A stretch of 64,000 bases of DNA. It comes from Anaerolineae bacterium (GTDB lineage: Bacteria > Chloroflexota > Anaerolineae > Promineifilales > Promineifilaceae). The stretch's first letter is position 1. Every line of letters starts with the position of its first letter. Shown piece after piece: positions 37,590 to 47,270 of this stretch. A program made the translations under genes and the position numbers. Under the pieces are notes generated by a model, which did not search any database, was not told where the DNA came from, and saw only the letters and a list, made by a program, of their open reading frames with translations. The DNA is taken from contig JAMLHW010000004.1 of assembly GCA_023954475.1 (NCBI GenBank), positions 348,340-412,339 on the forward strand, in the 5' to 3' direction.

Positions 37590-38365
37590 GTAACAACAAC
37601 GGCAACTACGTCCTGCAAGCTGAGGACATGAATGTCTACTACGGCAGTTTTAGAGCTGTCAAAAATGTCAACCTGAACATAGCCCCCAGGGCAATTACAG
37701 CCCTGATTGGGCCATCGGGCTGCGGCAAAAGCACTGTTTTACGCGCATTTAACCGCATGAATGATCTCGTGCCGGTGGCGCGAACCGAAGGAGCCGTTAC
37801 CTTCCACGGGCGCAATATCTACGAACCAAACGTCGATCCCGTCGAGGTACGCCGCCGCATCGGAATGGTTTTCCAAAAGCCCAACCCATTTCCCAAGAGC
37901 ATTTACGACAATGTCGCCTGGGGCGCGAAGCTCAACGGATTCAAAGGCCACATGGACGATTTGGTAGAGGAATCGTTGCGGGGCGCGGCGCTCTGGGATG
38001 AAGTCAAAGACAAGTTGAGTCAAAGCGGTTTGTCTCTATCCGGTGGGCAGCAGCAACGCCTGTGTATTGCACGCGCAATTGCTGTAAAGCCGGAAGTCAT
38101 TTTGATGGATGAGCCGGCATCGGCTCTCGACCCAATCGCGACACTGCGCATCGAGGAATTGATTCAGGAAATCAAACAAAATTACACGATCATTATTGTC
38201 ACCCACAACATGCAACAAGCTGCCCGCGCGTCGGATTTCACTGCGTTTTTCAGCGTCGATGATCATCGCACCGGTATGCTCGTGGAGTTTGGTGAAACGA
38301 ATCAGATTTTCACGAATCCACACAACGAGACGACTGAACAGTATATCACCGGTCGGTTTGGTTAG
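37586..38365 (+). CDS. pstB: Phosphate ABC transporter ATP-binding protein PstB
   Basis: A 259-residue ATPase: Walker [10 protein letters not shown], the PstB-specific [10 protein letters not shown]-loop VFQKPNPFP, signature LSGGQQQRL, Walker [14 protein letters not shown] and the switch His in [13 protein letters not shown]. It powers PstSCA. Translation is coupled to pstA through an ATGA overlap. Confidence 0.97.
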   Translation: MSNNNGNYVLQAEDMNVYYGSFRAVKNVNLNIAPRAITALIGPSGCGKSTVLRAFNRMNDLVPVARTEGAVTFHGRNIYEPNVDPVEVRRRIGMVFQKPNPFPKSIYDNVAWGAKLNGFKGHMDDLVEESLRGAALWDEVKDKLSQSGLSLSGGQQQRLCIARAIAVKPEVILMDEPASALDPIATLRIEELIQEIKQNYTIIIVTHNMQQAARASDFTAFFSVDDHRTGMLVEFGETNQIFTNPHNETTEQYITGRFG

Positions 38366-38419
38366 TGGTGCATGTATAAGCTCGGTTTTCAGGAAATGAT
38401 CTAGGTCTGAGGTGCCAAT

Positions 38420-39100
38420 ATGGCGAGAGAACGTTACATCACACAACTGAATGTCTTAAGAGATCGGGTATTGAAGCTGGGTAACCTGGTTGAAGAAAAT
38501 GTGGTACGAGCGACGGAGTCGTTTGTGAGGCGTGATTTGGCTGTTTCGGCCGAATTGATTGCCACGGACCAAACTGTCAATGCAGAGTGTATCAGCATCA
38601 ATATGGCGATCCTGCAACTGATTGCCTTGCAACAACCCATTGCAACTGATATGCGTTTTTTGGCAGCCAGTCTGGAAATTGTCGACGAACTGGAGCGCAT
38701 TCACGACTATATAAAAAGCATCGGCAAAATTAGCACAACCCTCGAATCAAGCGAAATTGATGCATTAATTGGGTCATTAATCCTACAAATGGGCGAAAAA
38801 GTGCGCTATATGCTCCACTTATCCCTTGATGCGTATGCCAAGCGCGATGCCGATCTCGCCTATTCGGTGCCTGCATACGACAATGATGTCGATAAATTGT
38901 TTGAGGATGCCAATCACCGCATTATTGCGCTGATTATGGCTGATTCTACTCAAGCAACCGCCGCCAACTATGTGCAATGGGCTACCCACAATCTGGAACG
39001 CTCCGGCGATCGAGCCATTAACATCTGTGAATGGGTTGTTTACCTGGTCACGGCTGAGTACCGTGAATTCGATTCTGAATACGAGATGCCTCGACCTTAA
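38420..39100 (+). CDS. phoU: PhoU-family phosphate signalling protein (second copy)
   Basis: A 226-residue two-repeat PhoU. Metal-site motifs are ELERIHDYIKSIGK and NLERSGDRAINICEWV. It lies 54 bases after pstB in the canonical pstSCAB-phoU order, so this is the likely functional partner of PstB, while the copy at 32361 may have a specialised role. About 30% alike by eye to that copy. Confidence 0.94.
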   Translation: MARERYITQLNVLRDRVLKLGNLVEENVVRATESFVRRDLAVSAELIATDQTVNAECISINMAILQLIALQQPIATDMRFLAASLEIVDELERIHDYIKSIGKISTTLESSEIDALIGSLILQMGEKVRYMLHLSLDAYAKRDADLAYSVPAYDNDVDKLFEDANHRIIALIMADSTQATAANYVQWATHNLERSGDRAINICEWVVYLVTAEYREFDSEYEMPRP

Positions 39101-39140
39101 AGTGGCGTAGACTTGTACTCTGAGTGAGGTAGTTAAAGGA

Positions 39141-39557
39141 ATGGCGAAGCAGAATATCTTGTTTTTGTGTACGGGCAACTCGTGTCGCAGCCAAATGGGT
39201 GAGGGATTGATCAACCATTTTTGGGGCGACAGTTTTGAAGGGTTTTCGGCCGGAACGCGACCATCAGGTTACGTCCATCCGTTGGCGATCAAGATCATGG
39301 CGGAAGTGGGCATCGATATCAGTGCTTATGAAAGCAAATCGGCCGAATCACTACGCCACATCACCTTTGACCGCGTTTTTACCGTCTGCGACAATGCTGC
39401 GCAAGACTGCCCGGTTTGGCTCGGCCCAGGCCTTGTGCAACATCGAGCTTTTCCTGACCCGGCCGAGGCCACCGGTACAGAAGAAGAACAATTAACCGTT
39501 TTCCGCACGGTTCGCGACGGTTTGCGTGCCATGCTGGAACAAGAGTTGGATGGATAA
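39141..39557 (+). CDS. arsC: Arsenate reductase, LMW-phosphatase type (thioredoxin-coupled)
   Basis: A 138-residue protein with the P-loop CTGNSCR near residue 10, as in low-molecular-weight phosphatases and ArsC of the thioredoxin class, and two more Cys in [12 protein letters not shown] (spaced seven apart), the resolving pair of arsenate reductases. An Asp-Pro near the C-terminus (FPDPAEATG) is the general acid. Its place between phoU and the phoB-like gene fits arsenate entering through the phosphate transporter. Its stop overlaps the next gene by eight bases. Confidence 0.9.
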   Translation: MAKQNILFLCTGNSCRSQMGEGLINHFWGDSFEGFSAGTRPSGYVHPLAIKIMAEVGIDISAYESKSAESLRHITFDRVFTVCDNAAQDCPVWLGPGLVQHRAFPDPAEATGTEEEQLTVFRTVRDGLRAMLEQELDG

Positions 39558-40329
39558 ATTATTGGATAGTTCCGCCCTACCTATGAAAACGCCTCCGAAA
39601 TCTGACGTGCCTACAAACAAACCAGTAAAGAGCACCATTCTCGTCGTCGAAGACAATCAGACCCTGCTCGATACCGTCATGTACAACCTCGAACAGCAGG
39701 AATACAACACACTCGGCGCCACATCCGGCTATGTCGCTCTCGATCTGATGCGACAAAAACAGCCCGACTTAATCGTCCTTGACCTGATGCTGCCTGGCAT
39801 GGATGGGTTTGATGTGTGTCGTCGCGTACGTAAGGAATCGAATGTACCGATCATCATGTTGACCGCCCGTGACCACGAAATCGACAAAGTGACCGGGCTG
39901 GAACTGGGTGCGGACGATTACATGACCAAGCCATTTTCAATGCGCGAATTGATCACGCGTGTCAAGGTCATGCTACGGCGCGATGCCATGCTGCGCGAAC
40001 AATTTACGCAGGACGATGAAGTCAACGTACTGAAGCCGCTTACATTTGACAACTTGACCATTGATCCGTCACGGCGTGAAGTAACAGTCAACAACGAAGT
40101 GGTTCATCTCAAACCCAAAGAATACGAACTACTCTTGTTTATGGCGCACAACCGCGGCGTGGCATTGTCACGTGACTTGCTGCTGGAACGTGTGTGGGAC
40201 TGGACTCATTCCGGCAGTACACGCACCGTTGATGTCCATATTCGCTGGCTGCGTGAGAAGATTGAGCCGACCGAATCATCGCCACGGCATATTGTGACGG
40301 TGCGAGGGTTGGGCTACAGATTCGAGTAG
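39550..40329 (+). CDS. phoB: OmpR/PhoB-family response regulator
   Basis: A regulator of about 259 residues. The receiver domain has the acidic pair VVEDNQ, phosphoacceptor Asp in [12 protein letters not shown], Thr in IMLTARD and Lys in YMTKPFS. The winged helix has the DNA-recognition part near [19 protein letters not shown] and the end [10 protein letters not shown]. As the only response regulator in a Pho cluster, it is the best candidate to bind the three repeat boxes. No PhoR kinase gene is adjacent. ATG 39550 overlaps the arsC stop; ATG 39583 is another possible start. Confidence 0.88.
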   Translation: MDKLLDSSALPMKTPPKSDVPTNKPVKSTILVVEDNQTLLDTVMYNLEQQEYNTLGATSGYVALDLMRQKQPDLIVLDLMLPGMDGFDVCRRVRKESNVPIIMLTARDHEIDKVTGLELGADDYMTKPFSMRELITRVKVMLRRDAMLREQFTQDDEVNVLKPLTFDNLTIDPSRREVTVNNEVVHLKPKEYELLLFMAHNRGVALSRDLLLERVWDWTHSGSTRTVDVHIRWLREKIEPTESSPRHIVTVRGLGYRFE

Positions 40330-40359
40330 TGACTTTATCAGTCAAAACCCGGTCTGCAT

Positions 40360-42309
40360 TTAGAATCGGCCGAAACGATCAATCATGCCCGGGAATACCG
40401 CAATCAACGCCAGGAATGAGAGCGACACAGCCATATCAAGCAGACGATCCCCCAAATCAGATGCGTGATTGTCAACCAATGCCCCATCCGCCGGCACCAA
40501 ACCCTGACTATTGAAATCATCCCCTTCCTGTCCACCCGGATGACAGCCCAAACAATTCGACAAATCGTTGATACCCTCATCGCGGTGTTCTTCTTCAAAT
40601 TCGCCGCCATTGTGGCAATTCGTGCAAGAGAAACCTGAGCCACCACCGGGATGACACGCACTGCAATTGCCGTTGGCATTGCCATGATTCATTGGGAATG
40701 AATGGTTAAAGGATGCATTGCCAAAATTGCTCGTATCCTGATGACAATCGCGGCAACTGCCTGAATAATGGTTGGCCGGCGGTGAATGGCATTGCGAACA
40801 ATCTGCATCCCCGATGGCCGAATGATTAAATCCGGCATTGTTGAAGTTATTGGTGTCCTGATGGCAATCGCGACACGTGCCGGCGTAGTGATTGGCCGGT
40901 GGGGCGTGACACGCGACACAATCTTGATCGCCAATCAAACTGTGATTGAAGCTGGCATTACGGAAATTGCTCGTATCAAAATGGCACGAACTACACGTAC
41001 CCGACCAGTGATTGGCGGGCGGCGCATGACACGCCACACAATCCTGACCACCGGTGAAGCTGTGATCAAACGTCGCGTTGGCGAAATTGCTCGTGTCGAA
41101 GTGGCATGAACTGCACGATCCTTGCCAATGGTTGGCCGGCGGCGCATGGCACGTAGCACAATCCTGCCCCGCAACAAAGCTGTGATCAAAGAACGCATTG
41201 CGGAAGTTAGTCGTATCCGTATGACAAGCGCTGCACGTCCCGGCATAGTGATTCGGTGGTGGTGCATGGCACGTGGCGCAATCTTGCCCGGCGACGACCG
41301 CATGGTTAAAGTTGACGTTGACAAAGTTGCTCGTGTCGAGATGGCAACTGCTGCACGCGCCGGGAAAATGGTTGACGGGTGGCGCGTGACAGGTGGCACA
41401 ATCCTGAGAAGCCACGACAGCATGGTTGAAATTGACGTTGTTGAAGTCGCCGGTGTCCAGGTGACAAGCACTGCATTGGCCAGGGTAATGGTTTGTCGGT
41501 GGCGTGTGGCAGGTGACGCAATCGGCCGAACCTATTTCCTCGTGACTGAAATTGATGGTCGTAAACGCCGTTGTATCCTGATGACAATCAATGCACTGGC
41601 CCGGATAATGATTGGGCGGCGACACGTGGCATGTCGCACAATCCGAGGTGTCGGTTGCACTGTGGTCAAAGCGAATCACTTGAAATGACGTCGTGTCCTG
41701 ATGGCAGTCGATACATTGACCGGGATAATGTTCCGGGGGTGACACATGACACGCAGCGCAGTCGGTAGCATCGATAGCAGCATGGTTGAAGTTAATCCGC
41801 TGAAAAGTGTCTGTATCCTGGTGGCAATTGATGCAGTCGCCGGGAAAATGGTCAGCCGGTGGCGTGTGACAACCGGCGCAATCGGTCGTATCGACAACGC
41901 TATGGTCAAAATCGACCAGCAGCCAATCCGTTGGTGAGTGACAGGCATTACACGTAGTGCCGTTCTCGCCTCCGTGCGGATCGGTGTCACCGTGACAGGC
42001 GACACAAGTTGACTCGATTCCCTCATAGTCCCCTTCGGTATGGCACGCGGTGCATTCGAGGTTGGCATGGCCGTCGACCAGAGGAAAGAAACTGTGCGGC
42101 ATTCTTGTCCCCGCCAGATGGGGAAAGGGAACAGGTTGGCCGGCAGCTAATCGGCCGATTGGCGTCTCAGTCGGTTGTAGCAGAACGGATAGGGAATTGC
42201 CGGGTAGTTGTTGAGCAGCACCTTGTGGCGTTTGCGCATACAAATACGCCGACGTCACAATAGCCGCACACGCCAGCAGCGCCGCCGTCAATGCGATGAT
42301 GCGTCTCAT
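40360..42309 (-). CDS. Multihaem cytochrome c with 26 CxxCH motifs
   Basis: A 649-residue protein: N-terminal signal or anchor helix (about 4-25), three CxxCH motifs in residues 86-124, a block of ten 40-residue units (143-542) with two CxxCH each, three more CxxCH in the next 70 residues, and a C-terminal helix (about 625-645). That gives 26 potential c-type haems by my count. Each unit reads D-C-x2-C-H-x-PP-x-N/D-H ... C-x2-C-H-x-DT-x-x-F ... F-N/D-H, so extra His are available as second axial ligands. It should sit outside the membrane, possibly held at both ends, as an electron wire. Last gene of the redox operon; starts in an ATGA overlap with the flavoprotein gene. Confidence 0.92.
   Translation of the reverse strand: MRRIIALTAALLACAAIVTSAYLYAQTPQGAAQQLPGNSLSVLLQPTETPIGRLAAGQPVPFPHLAGTRMPHSFFPLVDGHANLECTACHTEGDYEGIESTCVACHGDTDPHGGENGTTCNACHSPTDWLLVDFDHSVVDTTDCAGCHTPPADHFPGDCINCHQDTDTFQRINFNHAAIDATDCAACHVSPPEHYPGQCIDCHQDTTSFQVIRFDHSATDTSDCATCHVSPPNHYPGQCIDCHQDTTAFTTINFSHEEIGSADCVTCHTPPTNHYPGQCSACHLDTGDFNNVNFNHAVVASQDCATCHAPPVNHFPGACSSCHLDTSNFVNVNFNHAVVAGQDCATCHAPPPNHYAGTCSACHTDTTNFRNAFFDHSFVAGQDCATCHAPPANHWQGSCSSCHFDTSNFANATFDHSFTGGQDCVACHAPPANHWSGTCSSCHFDTSNFRNASFNHSLIGDQDCVACHAPPANHYAGTCRDCHQDTNNFNNAGFNHSAIGDADCSQCHSPPANHYSGSCRDCHQDTSNFGNASFNHSFPMNHGNANGNCSACHPGGGSGFSCTNCHNGGEFEEEHRDEGINDLSNCLGCHPGGQEGDDFNSQGLVPADGALVDNHASDLGDRLLDMAVSLSFLALIAVFPGMIDRFGRF
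40684..41883 (-). repeat. Ten tandem 120-bp units within the 26-haem cytochrome gene
   Basis: The ten 40-codon units are all exactly 120 bp with no insertions or deletions. Adjacent units in the middle and on the coding 3' side (such as DCATCHAPPANHW units) are closest to each other, as expected for growth by unequal crossing-over, while the 5' units (CHTPPADHF, CHVSPPEHY) are more diverged. Confidence 0.88.
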
Positions 42310-43631
42310 AGCGCCGCAACCTCCTGCGCTTGGGCCAGCAGCGTGATACGGTGCAGCAACTCAGCGCGATCATCGATGTAAGGCAACAACGGGGCGGCGT
42401 CAGCGCCGTGTTCAATCAACTTCCGCAGCGGATCGGCAGCCGATTGTTCACCGATGATCAATGCACCGACCAGTTTCGTGTTGTCCAAAACCAGTCGCAG
42501 CGAACTGTCACCTTTGTCCGACCACGCACTGTTGTACGTGCGTGGAAAGGTAAACCAAACTTCCGAAGAGCCACGCGACAAATTGTGCGCCTGTTCCATG
42601 CCGTCTTCGTCACGCGGATCGGGATTGATCTGACCAATGGCTGTCACGTGCAAGCCAAACAGCATACAAACATTAAACGGCGTGCCTTTATCGTAAACGG
42701 TTCGTTTTCCAACCATATTTAAGGCAGCTGCTCGCCCGGTCGCTACCGCACTGGGCCAAAGACTGTCAGCCAGATGTTTACCCGACCAGCGGTCGTACAC
42801 TTGGGCACAATCGCCGGCGGCAAAGACGCCGGTCACATTGCTCTCCAAATATTCGTCAACGAGAATGGCGCGGTCGGTCAAAATATCTGTGCCGCGCACC
42901 AGATCTAATTGGGGCCGCACACCAATGGCGACACCAAACAGGTCGCACGCAAATGTGTTGCCGTTTTTGAGGCGTACGCCGGTCACTTTGTTGCGTCGAT
43001 TGCCCAGAATTTCCACCGCTTCGGTGTGATAATGGATATGAATGCCGTGGTGGCGCATCTGCTGTTCGAGCAGAGCGCCTTCGCTTTGGTTGAATACTTT
43101 GCTCCACAGCCGGTCGCGGCGCACAAAATAGTGCGTCTCCACGCCACGACGCGCCAAGCCTTCCACCATTTCCAATGCCGTGATGCCGCCACCGATGACC
43201 ACAGCGCGGCGTGCGCGGCGAACTTTCTTGAGGAGATGGCGCACACCTTCCAGCGAATCGAGAAAGACGACGCCGTCGAGATCACCGCCGGGATACGGCG
43301 CGGGTACAGCGGCGGCGCCGGTGGCAATCAGTAACCGGTCGTAGGGTAATGTCTGCCCGCCGTTGAGTGCGACCAGCCGGTTGCTCGTGTCGAGTGCGGC
43401 AGCCTTGCCATAGACGAGCTTCAGGCGCTGGTCAGTGTACCAGTGCTCGGTGCGGGCGACGACTTGCTGCGGCGGAATGTCGCCGGTGAGGACATAAGCG
43501 AGACCGGGCCGGGAGTACATCGGTGTTTTTTCGGCCGAAACAATCACCACTTCCCCAACCGGATCGTATTGTCGAATCGTCTCGGCAGCCGTCACACCCG
43601 CCGCGCCGTTGCCAATGATCAAATAGCGCAT
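42306..43631 (-). CDS. FAD-dependent NAD(P)/disulphide-type oxidoreductase
   Basis: A 441-residue flavoprotein of the rubredoxin reductase/NirB N-terminal type. The FAD dinucleotide fold is IIGNGAAGVTAAE; the NAD(P) fold is VVIGGGITALEMVEGL; ATG-type LLIATGAAAVPAPYPGGD and the FAD-closing motif GVFAAGDCAQVYD are present. No redox Cys pair. Start ATG 43631 overlaps the ferredoxin stop by one base (TGATG) and has GAGGAG upstream. With a ferredoxin directly before and multihaem cytochromes on both sides, it likely passes electrons between NAD(P)H, ferredoxin and the cytochrome chain; direction unknown. Confidence 0.9.
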   Translation of the reverse strand: MRYLIIGNGAAGVTAAETIRQYDPVGEVVIVSAEKTPMYSRPGLAYVLTGDIPPQQVVARTEHWYTDQRLKLVYGKAAALDTSNRLVALNGGQTLPYDRLLIATGAAAVPAPYPGGDLDGVVFLDSLEGVRHLLKKVRRARRAVVIGGGITALEMVEGLARRGVETHYFVRRDRLWSKVFNQSEGALLEQQMRHHGIHIHYHTEAVEILGNRRNKVTGVRLKNGNTFACDLFGVAIGVRPQLDLVRGTDILTDRAILVDEYLESNVTGVFAAGDCAQVYDRWSGKHLADSLWPSAVATGRAAALNMVGKRTVYDKGTPFNVCMLFGLHVTAIGQINPDPRDEDGMEQAHNLSRGSSEVWFTFPRTYNSAWSDKGDSSLRLVLDNTKLVGALIIGEQSAADPLRKLIEHGADAAPLLPYIDDRAELLHRITLLAQAQEVAAL

Positions 43632-43879
43632 CACGACTCCTCTTCCCAGCGCAGCGTGCCACGCGGACACACGTCGATGCACGCGCCGCATTCGAGACAT
43701 CCTGCCGCGCTGACCGGCAACCCCTGGCGGGCATGGCTGCGCACATCGATGCCCATGGGACAGTTGTAGCCGCAAATGCCGCACTGCACACAGCGCGAGG
43801 CGTCGGCGGCGACATGACCGGGCGCTCTGTGGTTGTTTTCGGCCGATTTGGGCCGTCGTTTGAAAAATCCGTTAATCAC
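43631..43879 (-). CDS. Small 2[4Fe-4S] ferredoxin
   Basis: An 82-residue ferredoxin with Cys sets CVQCGICGYNCP and CLECGACIDVCP, enough for two [4Fe-4S] clusters. The best start is GTG 43879, which overlaps the stop of the 9-haem cytochrome gene; a longer frame would reach deeper into that gene. The first 30 residues are basic. Encoded between a cytochrome and a flavoprotein with overlapping codons, so tightly coupled with both. Confidence 0.87.
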   Translation of the reverse strand: MINGFFKRRPKSAENNHRAPGHVAADASRCVQCGICGYNCPMGIDVRSHARQGLPVSAAGCLECGACIDVCPRGTLRWEEES

Positions 43880-44699
43880 TGCGCAGTAATTCCTGTTCCA
43901 ATCGTTCTGTTTCTGCTTCTGTGCCGGTAACGTGACAAGTCGTGCAAGCATTCAGTTCAGCCGCAGTCAAGGTCAGGTCGTCGTGTTCGGCCACCATTTC
44001 GGCCGATGCGTGACATTCGGCACACGTAAACGTCGCCATCGTGTCCGTATGGCAGGTCAGACACGGAATGTCGCCCTCTTCACCGTGATCCAGCGGGAAA
44101 ACGTGCGCGAGCAATCGTGCCGGTCGCCAGTCGCTCTCTGTATGACAGGCTGCACAATCGACGCCAAATAATCCCGCGTGCAATTCAGGTTCGTCATGGC
44201 AGCCGACACAATCGCCGGGTGTGCCTACGAACCGTTCGTTTGCATGACAACTTTCGCATTCGATTTCACTGTGCGCACCGATCAGTTCAAACAGGACAGC
44301 GTGATGATCCGGCGTGAATTGGTCGAGGGCCACACTGAACAAATCATTGGCTGTGCCCTGGTGCTCAAGATGACAGGCCGTACAGGCGAGATCAGTGAGG
44401 CGACCGTGCAAACCGGTTTGTTGTGTGCGCTGGTCGGCGATGTTGGTGTGGCAGTCGATACATTTTTCGGCCGAGATCAACTCAAAAGCCATATGACACG
44501 CATTGCAATCATCAGCAAACGCAGCGTGGTTCGCAAATCCACCGCTCTCCAACCCGCTCTGACTCACAGCTGATAAGGCGCCGGGGCTAAATGCCCGCCC
44601 GCCGGTCAGATAAACCGCGACACCAAGCATGACCAGCAGCACCACCGTGGCAGCGATGGCAACCGGAGAAAGCAACGGATGATGACGTGGTGGTAACAT
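43872..44699 (-). CDS. Nine-haem cytochrome c, membrane-anchored
   Basis: A 275-residue protein with an N-terminal membrane anchor (about 13-33) and nine CxxCH motifs (CNACH, CIDCH, CTACH, CESCH, CVGCH, CAACH, CLTCH, CAECH, CTTCH), resembling the cytochrome c7/doubled-CxxCH group. Additional His before the haem sites can be axial ligands. It should face outward and sit between the membrane b-type protein encoded upstream and the 26-haem protein encoded downstream. Stop overlaps the ferredoxin start. Confidence 0.91.
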   Translation of the reverse strand: MLPPRHHPLLSPVAIAATVVLLVMLGVAVYLTGGRAFSPGALSAVSQSGLESGGFANHAAFADDCNACHMAFELISAEKCIDCHTNIADQRTQQTGLHGRLTDLACTACHLEHQGTANDLFSVALDQFTPDHHAVLFELIGAHSEIECESCHANERFVGTPGDCVGCHDEPELHAGLFGVDCAACHTESDWRPARLLAHVFPLDHGEEGDIPCLTCHTDTMATFTCAECHASAEMVAEHDDLTLTAAELNACTTCHVTGTEAETERLEQELLRSD

Positions 44700-44735
44700 A
44701 AACCGCTATGCGTGCTGATCCCTGCCCGCGATGTC

Positions 44736-45545
44736 CTAAAAAATCCCAGCCCGGAAATAAATGGCGGCAGCGATATGCAGCGCAATAGACGTGAAAAGCG
44801 CCAATCCAAGCGGAACGTGTGCTGTGTGCCAGAGCCGAAACCAGCGCCGGGTTTGCTCGTTGGTGAGCAGCCGCCGATCGAGCGCCGCGTGTTTGCGTTG
44901 CAACCGCGTAACAATGCGCGTCAGGTCGGCTGCTTCGCGCTCCACACGGGCAAATTCGCGCCGCAACCGACGTCGATAACGCCATCGGCCGAATCTGCTT
45001 TCCGGATAACGCGGCGACAACTCCGCGGCCAGCAGCCGCAATTGCGTCGGTTGCTCGGCTTTAAGATGGACTTGCTGCTGCTGGAGCATGTCAATTTCGG
45101 CGGCGATCACCCGTTGTTGGGCAAGGACTGTGCTGCGATTGCGCTGCAGGGCAGTGTAGAGGTATCGGCCGATAAAGCCGCTAACCACCATCAACACAGT
45201 CAATGCCATCGTCACCCCGGCCAAACCGCGAAATTGGAGACCGGTGTGCATCAGCACCAGAAATGGACCGACGATACCGGTAACGATGTGAAACGACAGC
45301 CACCAACGCACTGGCCCGGCACCGTTCAGCAGGCGCGTCCGCTTGCGAATACTGTAAAGCGTCTCCGTCATCAGCATCAGCAACGTGCCGATGATACCCA
45401 GCCAATGCCCGAACGGGTGTCCACCGCGTGGTTCACCCAGCAAGTCATAAGCGACATAGATACCGCTGAGAATAATGATGATAATTAGGGCAATTTCCAG
45501 TTCAACCGGTTCGCGCCGTTGTCTGCGTGTTGCTGTAACTTCCAT
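44736..45545 (-). CDS. Membrane b-type-cytochrome-like protein with coiled-coil insert
   Basis: A 269-residue protein with membrane helices at about 17-35, 45-62, 80-103, 108-128 and 235-258. His residues lie in or near helices (FGHWLG, SFHIVTG, VLMHTG, LWHTAHVPLG, ALHIAAA), which could hold two b-haems as in cytochrome b561/DUF4405-like proteins. A long Arg/Glu/Gln-rich helical segment (about 130-225) separates helices 4 and 5. First gene of the operon; a quinone-cytochrome link is inferred from its neighbours. Confidence 0.75.
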   Translation of the reverse strand: MEVTATRRQRREPVELEIALIIIIILSGIYVAYDLLGEPRGGHPFGHWLGIIGTLLMLMTETLYSIRKRTRLLNGAGPVRWWLSFHIVTGIVGPFLVLMHTGLQFRGLAGVTMALTVLMVVSGFIGRYLYTALQRNRSTVLAQQRVIAAEIDMLQQQQVHLKAEQPTQLRLLAAELSPRYPESRFGRWRYRRRLRREFARVEREAADLTRIVTRLQRKHAALDRRLLTNEQTRRWFRLWHTAHVPLGLALFTSIALHIAAAIYFRAGIF

Positions 45546-45656
45546 AGTTCAACTTGTTTCCGAGCAGGCTACTGGTTACTAGGTCGTATTGCACGCGCAA
45601 AAGTTACGCCGGAAATCGAAATGAATCGGGTGTGGTGTTATGGCGTGTTGCCAAAA

Positions 45657-47255
45657 TTAGCTGTTTTGACTGGTATCATCCCGCACAGATGGTGGCGTTC
45701 CCCAACCGCCGCCGCCGGGTGTTTCGATACGAATGATGTCACCTGCGTCCAGTTGCCGTGTGACCTTGCCCGGCAAAATGACCATTGCACCTTCGTGAAA
45801 AACACTATTTTCCCCCGGTTGACCGTTTGCGCCGCCCAGTAATCCATACGGCGCACGCTGTCGGCGCTCACTCATGATAGTGACGGTCACCGGTGCCAAA
45901 AATTCGACGGCACGCACCAATCCGTCACCGCCACGCCGTTTTCCCGCACCACCAGATCCGCTACGCAGGCTGTACTCGGCAACACGCAGCGGAAAACTGT
46001 ATTCCAGCGCTTCGACCGGAGTGTTGAGCGTATTGCTCATGTGAACGTGCATACCGCTCCCCCCATCGGCGTCTGGCCCGGCTCCACAGCCCCCGCCAAT
46101 TGTCTCGTAATAGGCAAAGGTTGCGCCCTGCCACGTTCCGCCAAAGGTGAAATTGTTCATCGTGCCCTGCCCGGCTGCCGGAATCAATTCCGGTAAGGCG
46201 TGCGCCAATGCGCCAAAAACGACATCGACAATGCGTTGTGATGTCTCGACATTACCTGCGGCGACAGCATGGGGTGGCTGCGGATCGAGCAGTGAGCCGG
46301 GGGGGATTGCGCATTGCAGTGGCGCAAAGGCACCGGCGTTCATCGGAATATCGGTTTCTAGCAGCGCCAGAACGACGCAGCGCACACAATACGCGACAGC
46401 GGAGACGACGATGGCGGGTACGGCATTGAGGTTATTTTCCTGCGCCGGGGCTGTCCCGGCGAAATCGAAGCGCATTTGCTCGTCGGCAACGGTCACAGCG
46501 ACGACAATCGGGATGTCCGGTTCCATATAGTCGGTGAAGGTGTAGTGTCCGTCGGGAATTCGGCCGATACCAGCCCGCGTCAACCGATCGGCATATCCAA
46601 TCAACGCATTCGCCTGTTCCACCACCGTTTCCAGGCCATAACGCGCCACAATCGCCTGCAGGCGACGCTCACCGGTAGCGTGTGCTGCCAACTGTGCGGC
46701 TAAATCGCCGTCGCGCTCGGCCGGTGTACGCACATTGCGCAAGATCAACTGCCACACAGCTGCATTGCGCTGCCCGGCTGTGACCAGCTTGATGGGTGGA
46801 ATGATGAGGCCTTCCTGATAAATTTCCGTCGACAGCGGCATCGACCCGGGCGACATGCCACCCACGTCTGAGTGGTGGGCGCGACTGGCAATGAAAAACG
46901 CTGGAGATTCCAGGCGCGGTTGTGTCTGCGTGATAAAAACCGGGGAAACGAGCGTGATATCGGGGAGGTGATTGCCGCCCTGATAAGGATCGTTGAGGAT
47001 GACGACGTCACCCGGCTGGAACGGGCTACAAATCTCAATGGCGGCGCTGACCGAGGCCGGCATGGCACCCAGATGCACGGGGATGTGCGCTGCTTGTGCC
47101 AGCAACTGCCCATTTGTCAGAAACACGGCGCAACTAAAGTCGAGCCGTTCCTTGATATTGGGGCTGTAGGCGGCGCGTTCGAGCGTGACGCCCATTTCTT
47201 CCGCAACGGAAGCGAAAAGGTGATTGAAAATGGCGAGTTGGGCTGCGTCGCTCAT
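45657..47255 (-). CDS. hyuB: Hydantoinase B/oxoprolinase family protein
   Basis: A 532-residue protein of the HyuB family: EEMGVTLERAAYSPNIKERLDFSCAVF, then GDVVILNDPYQGGNHLPDITLVSPVF, the Gly-rich GGGCGAGPDADGGSGMHVHMSNTLNTP and the C-terminal IETPGGGGWG. HyuB normally pairs with HyuA for ATP-dependent opening of hydantoins or 5-oxoproline, but no hyuA lies in the window. Start ATG 47255 (a TTG three codons earlier is less likely). It follows the phosphoribosyltransferase gene by 15 bases. Confidence 0.92.
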   Translation of the reverse strand: MSDAAQLAIFNHLFASVAEEMGVTLERAAYSPNIKERLDFSCAVFLTNGQLLAQAAHIPVHLGAMPASVSAAIEICSPFQPGDVVILNDPYQGGNHLPDITLVSPVFITQTQPRLESPAFFIASRAHHSDVGGMSPGSMPLSTEIYQEGLIIPPIKLVTAGQRNAAVWQLILRNVRTPAERDGDLAAQLAAHATGERRLQAIVARYGLETVVEQANALIGYADRLTRAGIGRIPDGHYTFTDYMEPDIPIVVAVTVADEQMRFDFAGTAPAQENNLNAVPAIVVSAVAYCVRCVVLALLETDIPMNAGAFAPLQCAIPPGSLLDPQPPHAVAAGNVETSQRIVDVVFGALAHALPELIPAAGQGTMNNFTFGGTWQGATFAYYETIGGGCGAGPDADGGSGMHVHMSNTLNTPVEALEYSFPLRVAEYSLRSGSGGAGKRRGGDGLVRAVEFLAPVTVTIMSERRQRAPYGLLGGANGQPGENSVFHEGAMVILPGKVTRQLDAGDIIRIETPGGGGWGTPPSVRDDTSQNS

Positions 47256-47270
47256 CGTGTGCAATCTGAC

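Noticed and set aside
40684..41883. Regular 120-bp repeats that could look like a CRISPR array
   Set aside because: The units are in-frame protein repeats with CxxCH motifs, with no short identical repeat and unique spacer pattern.
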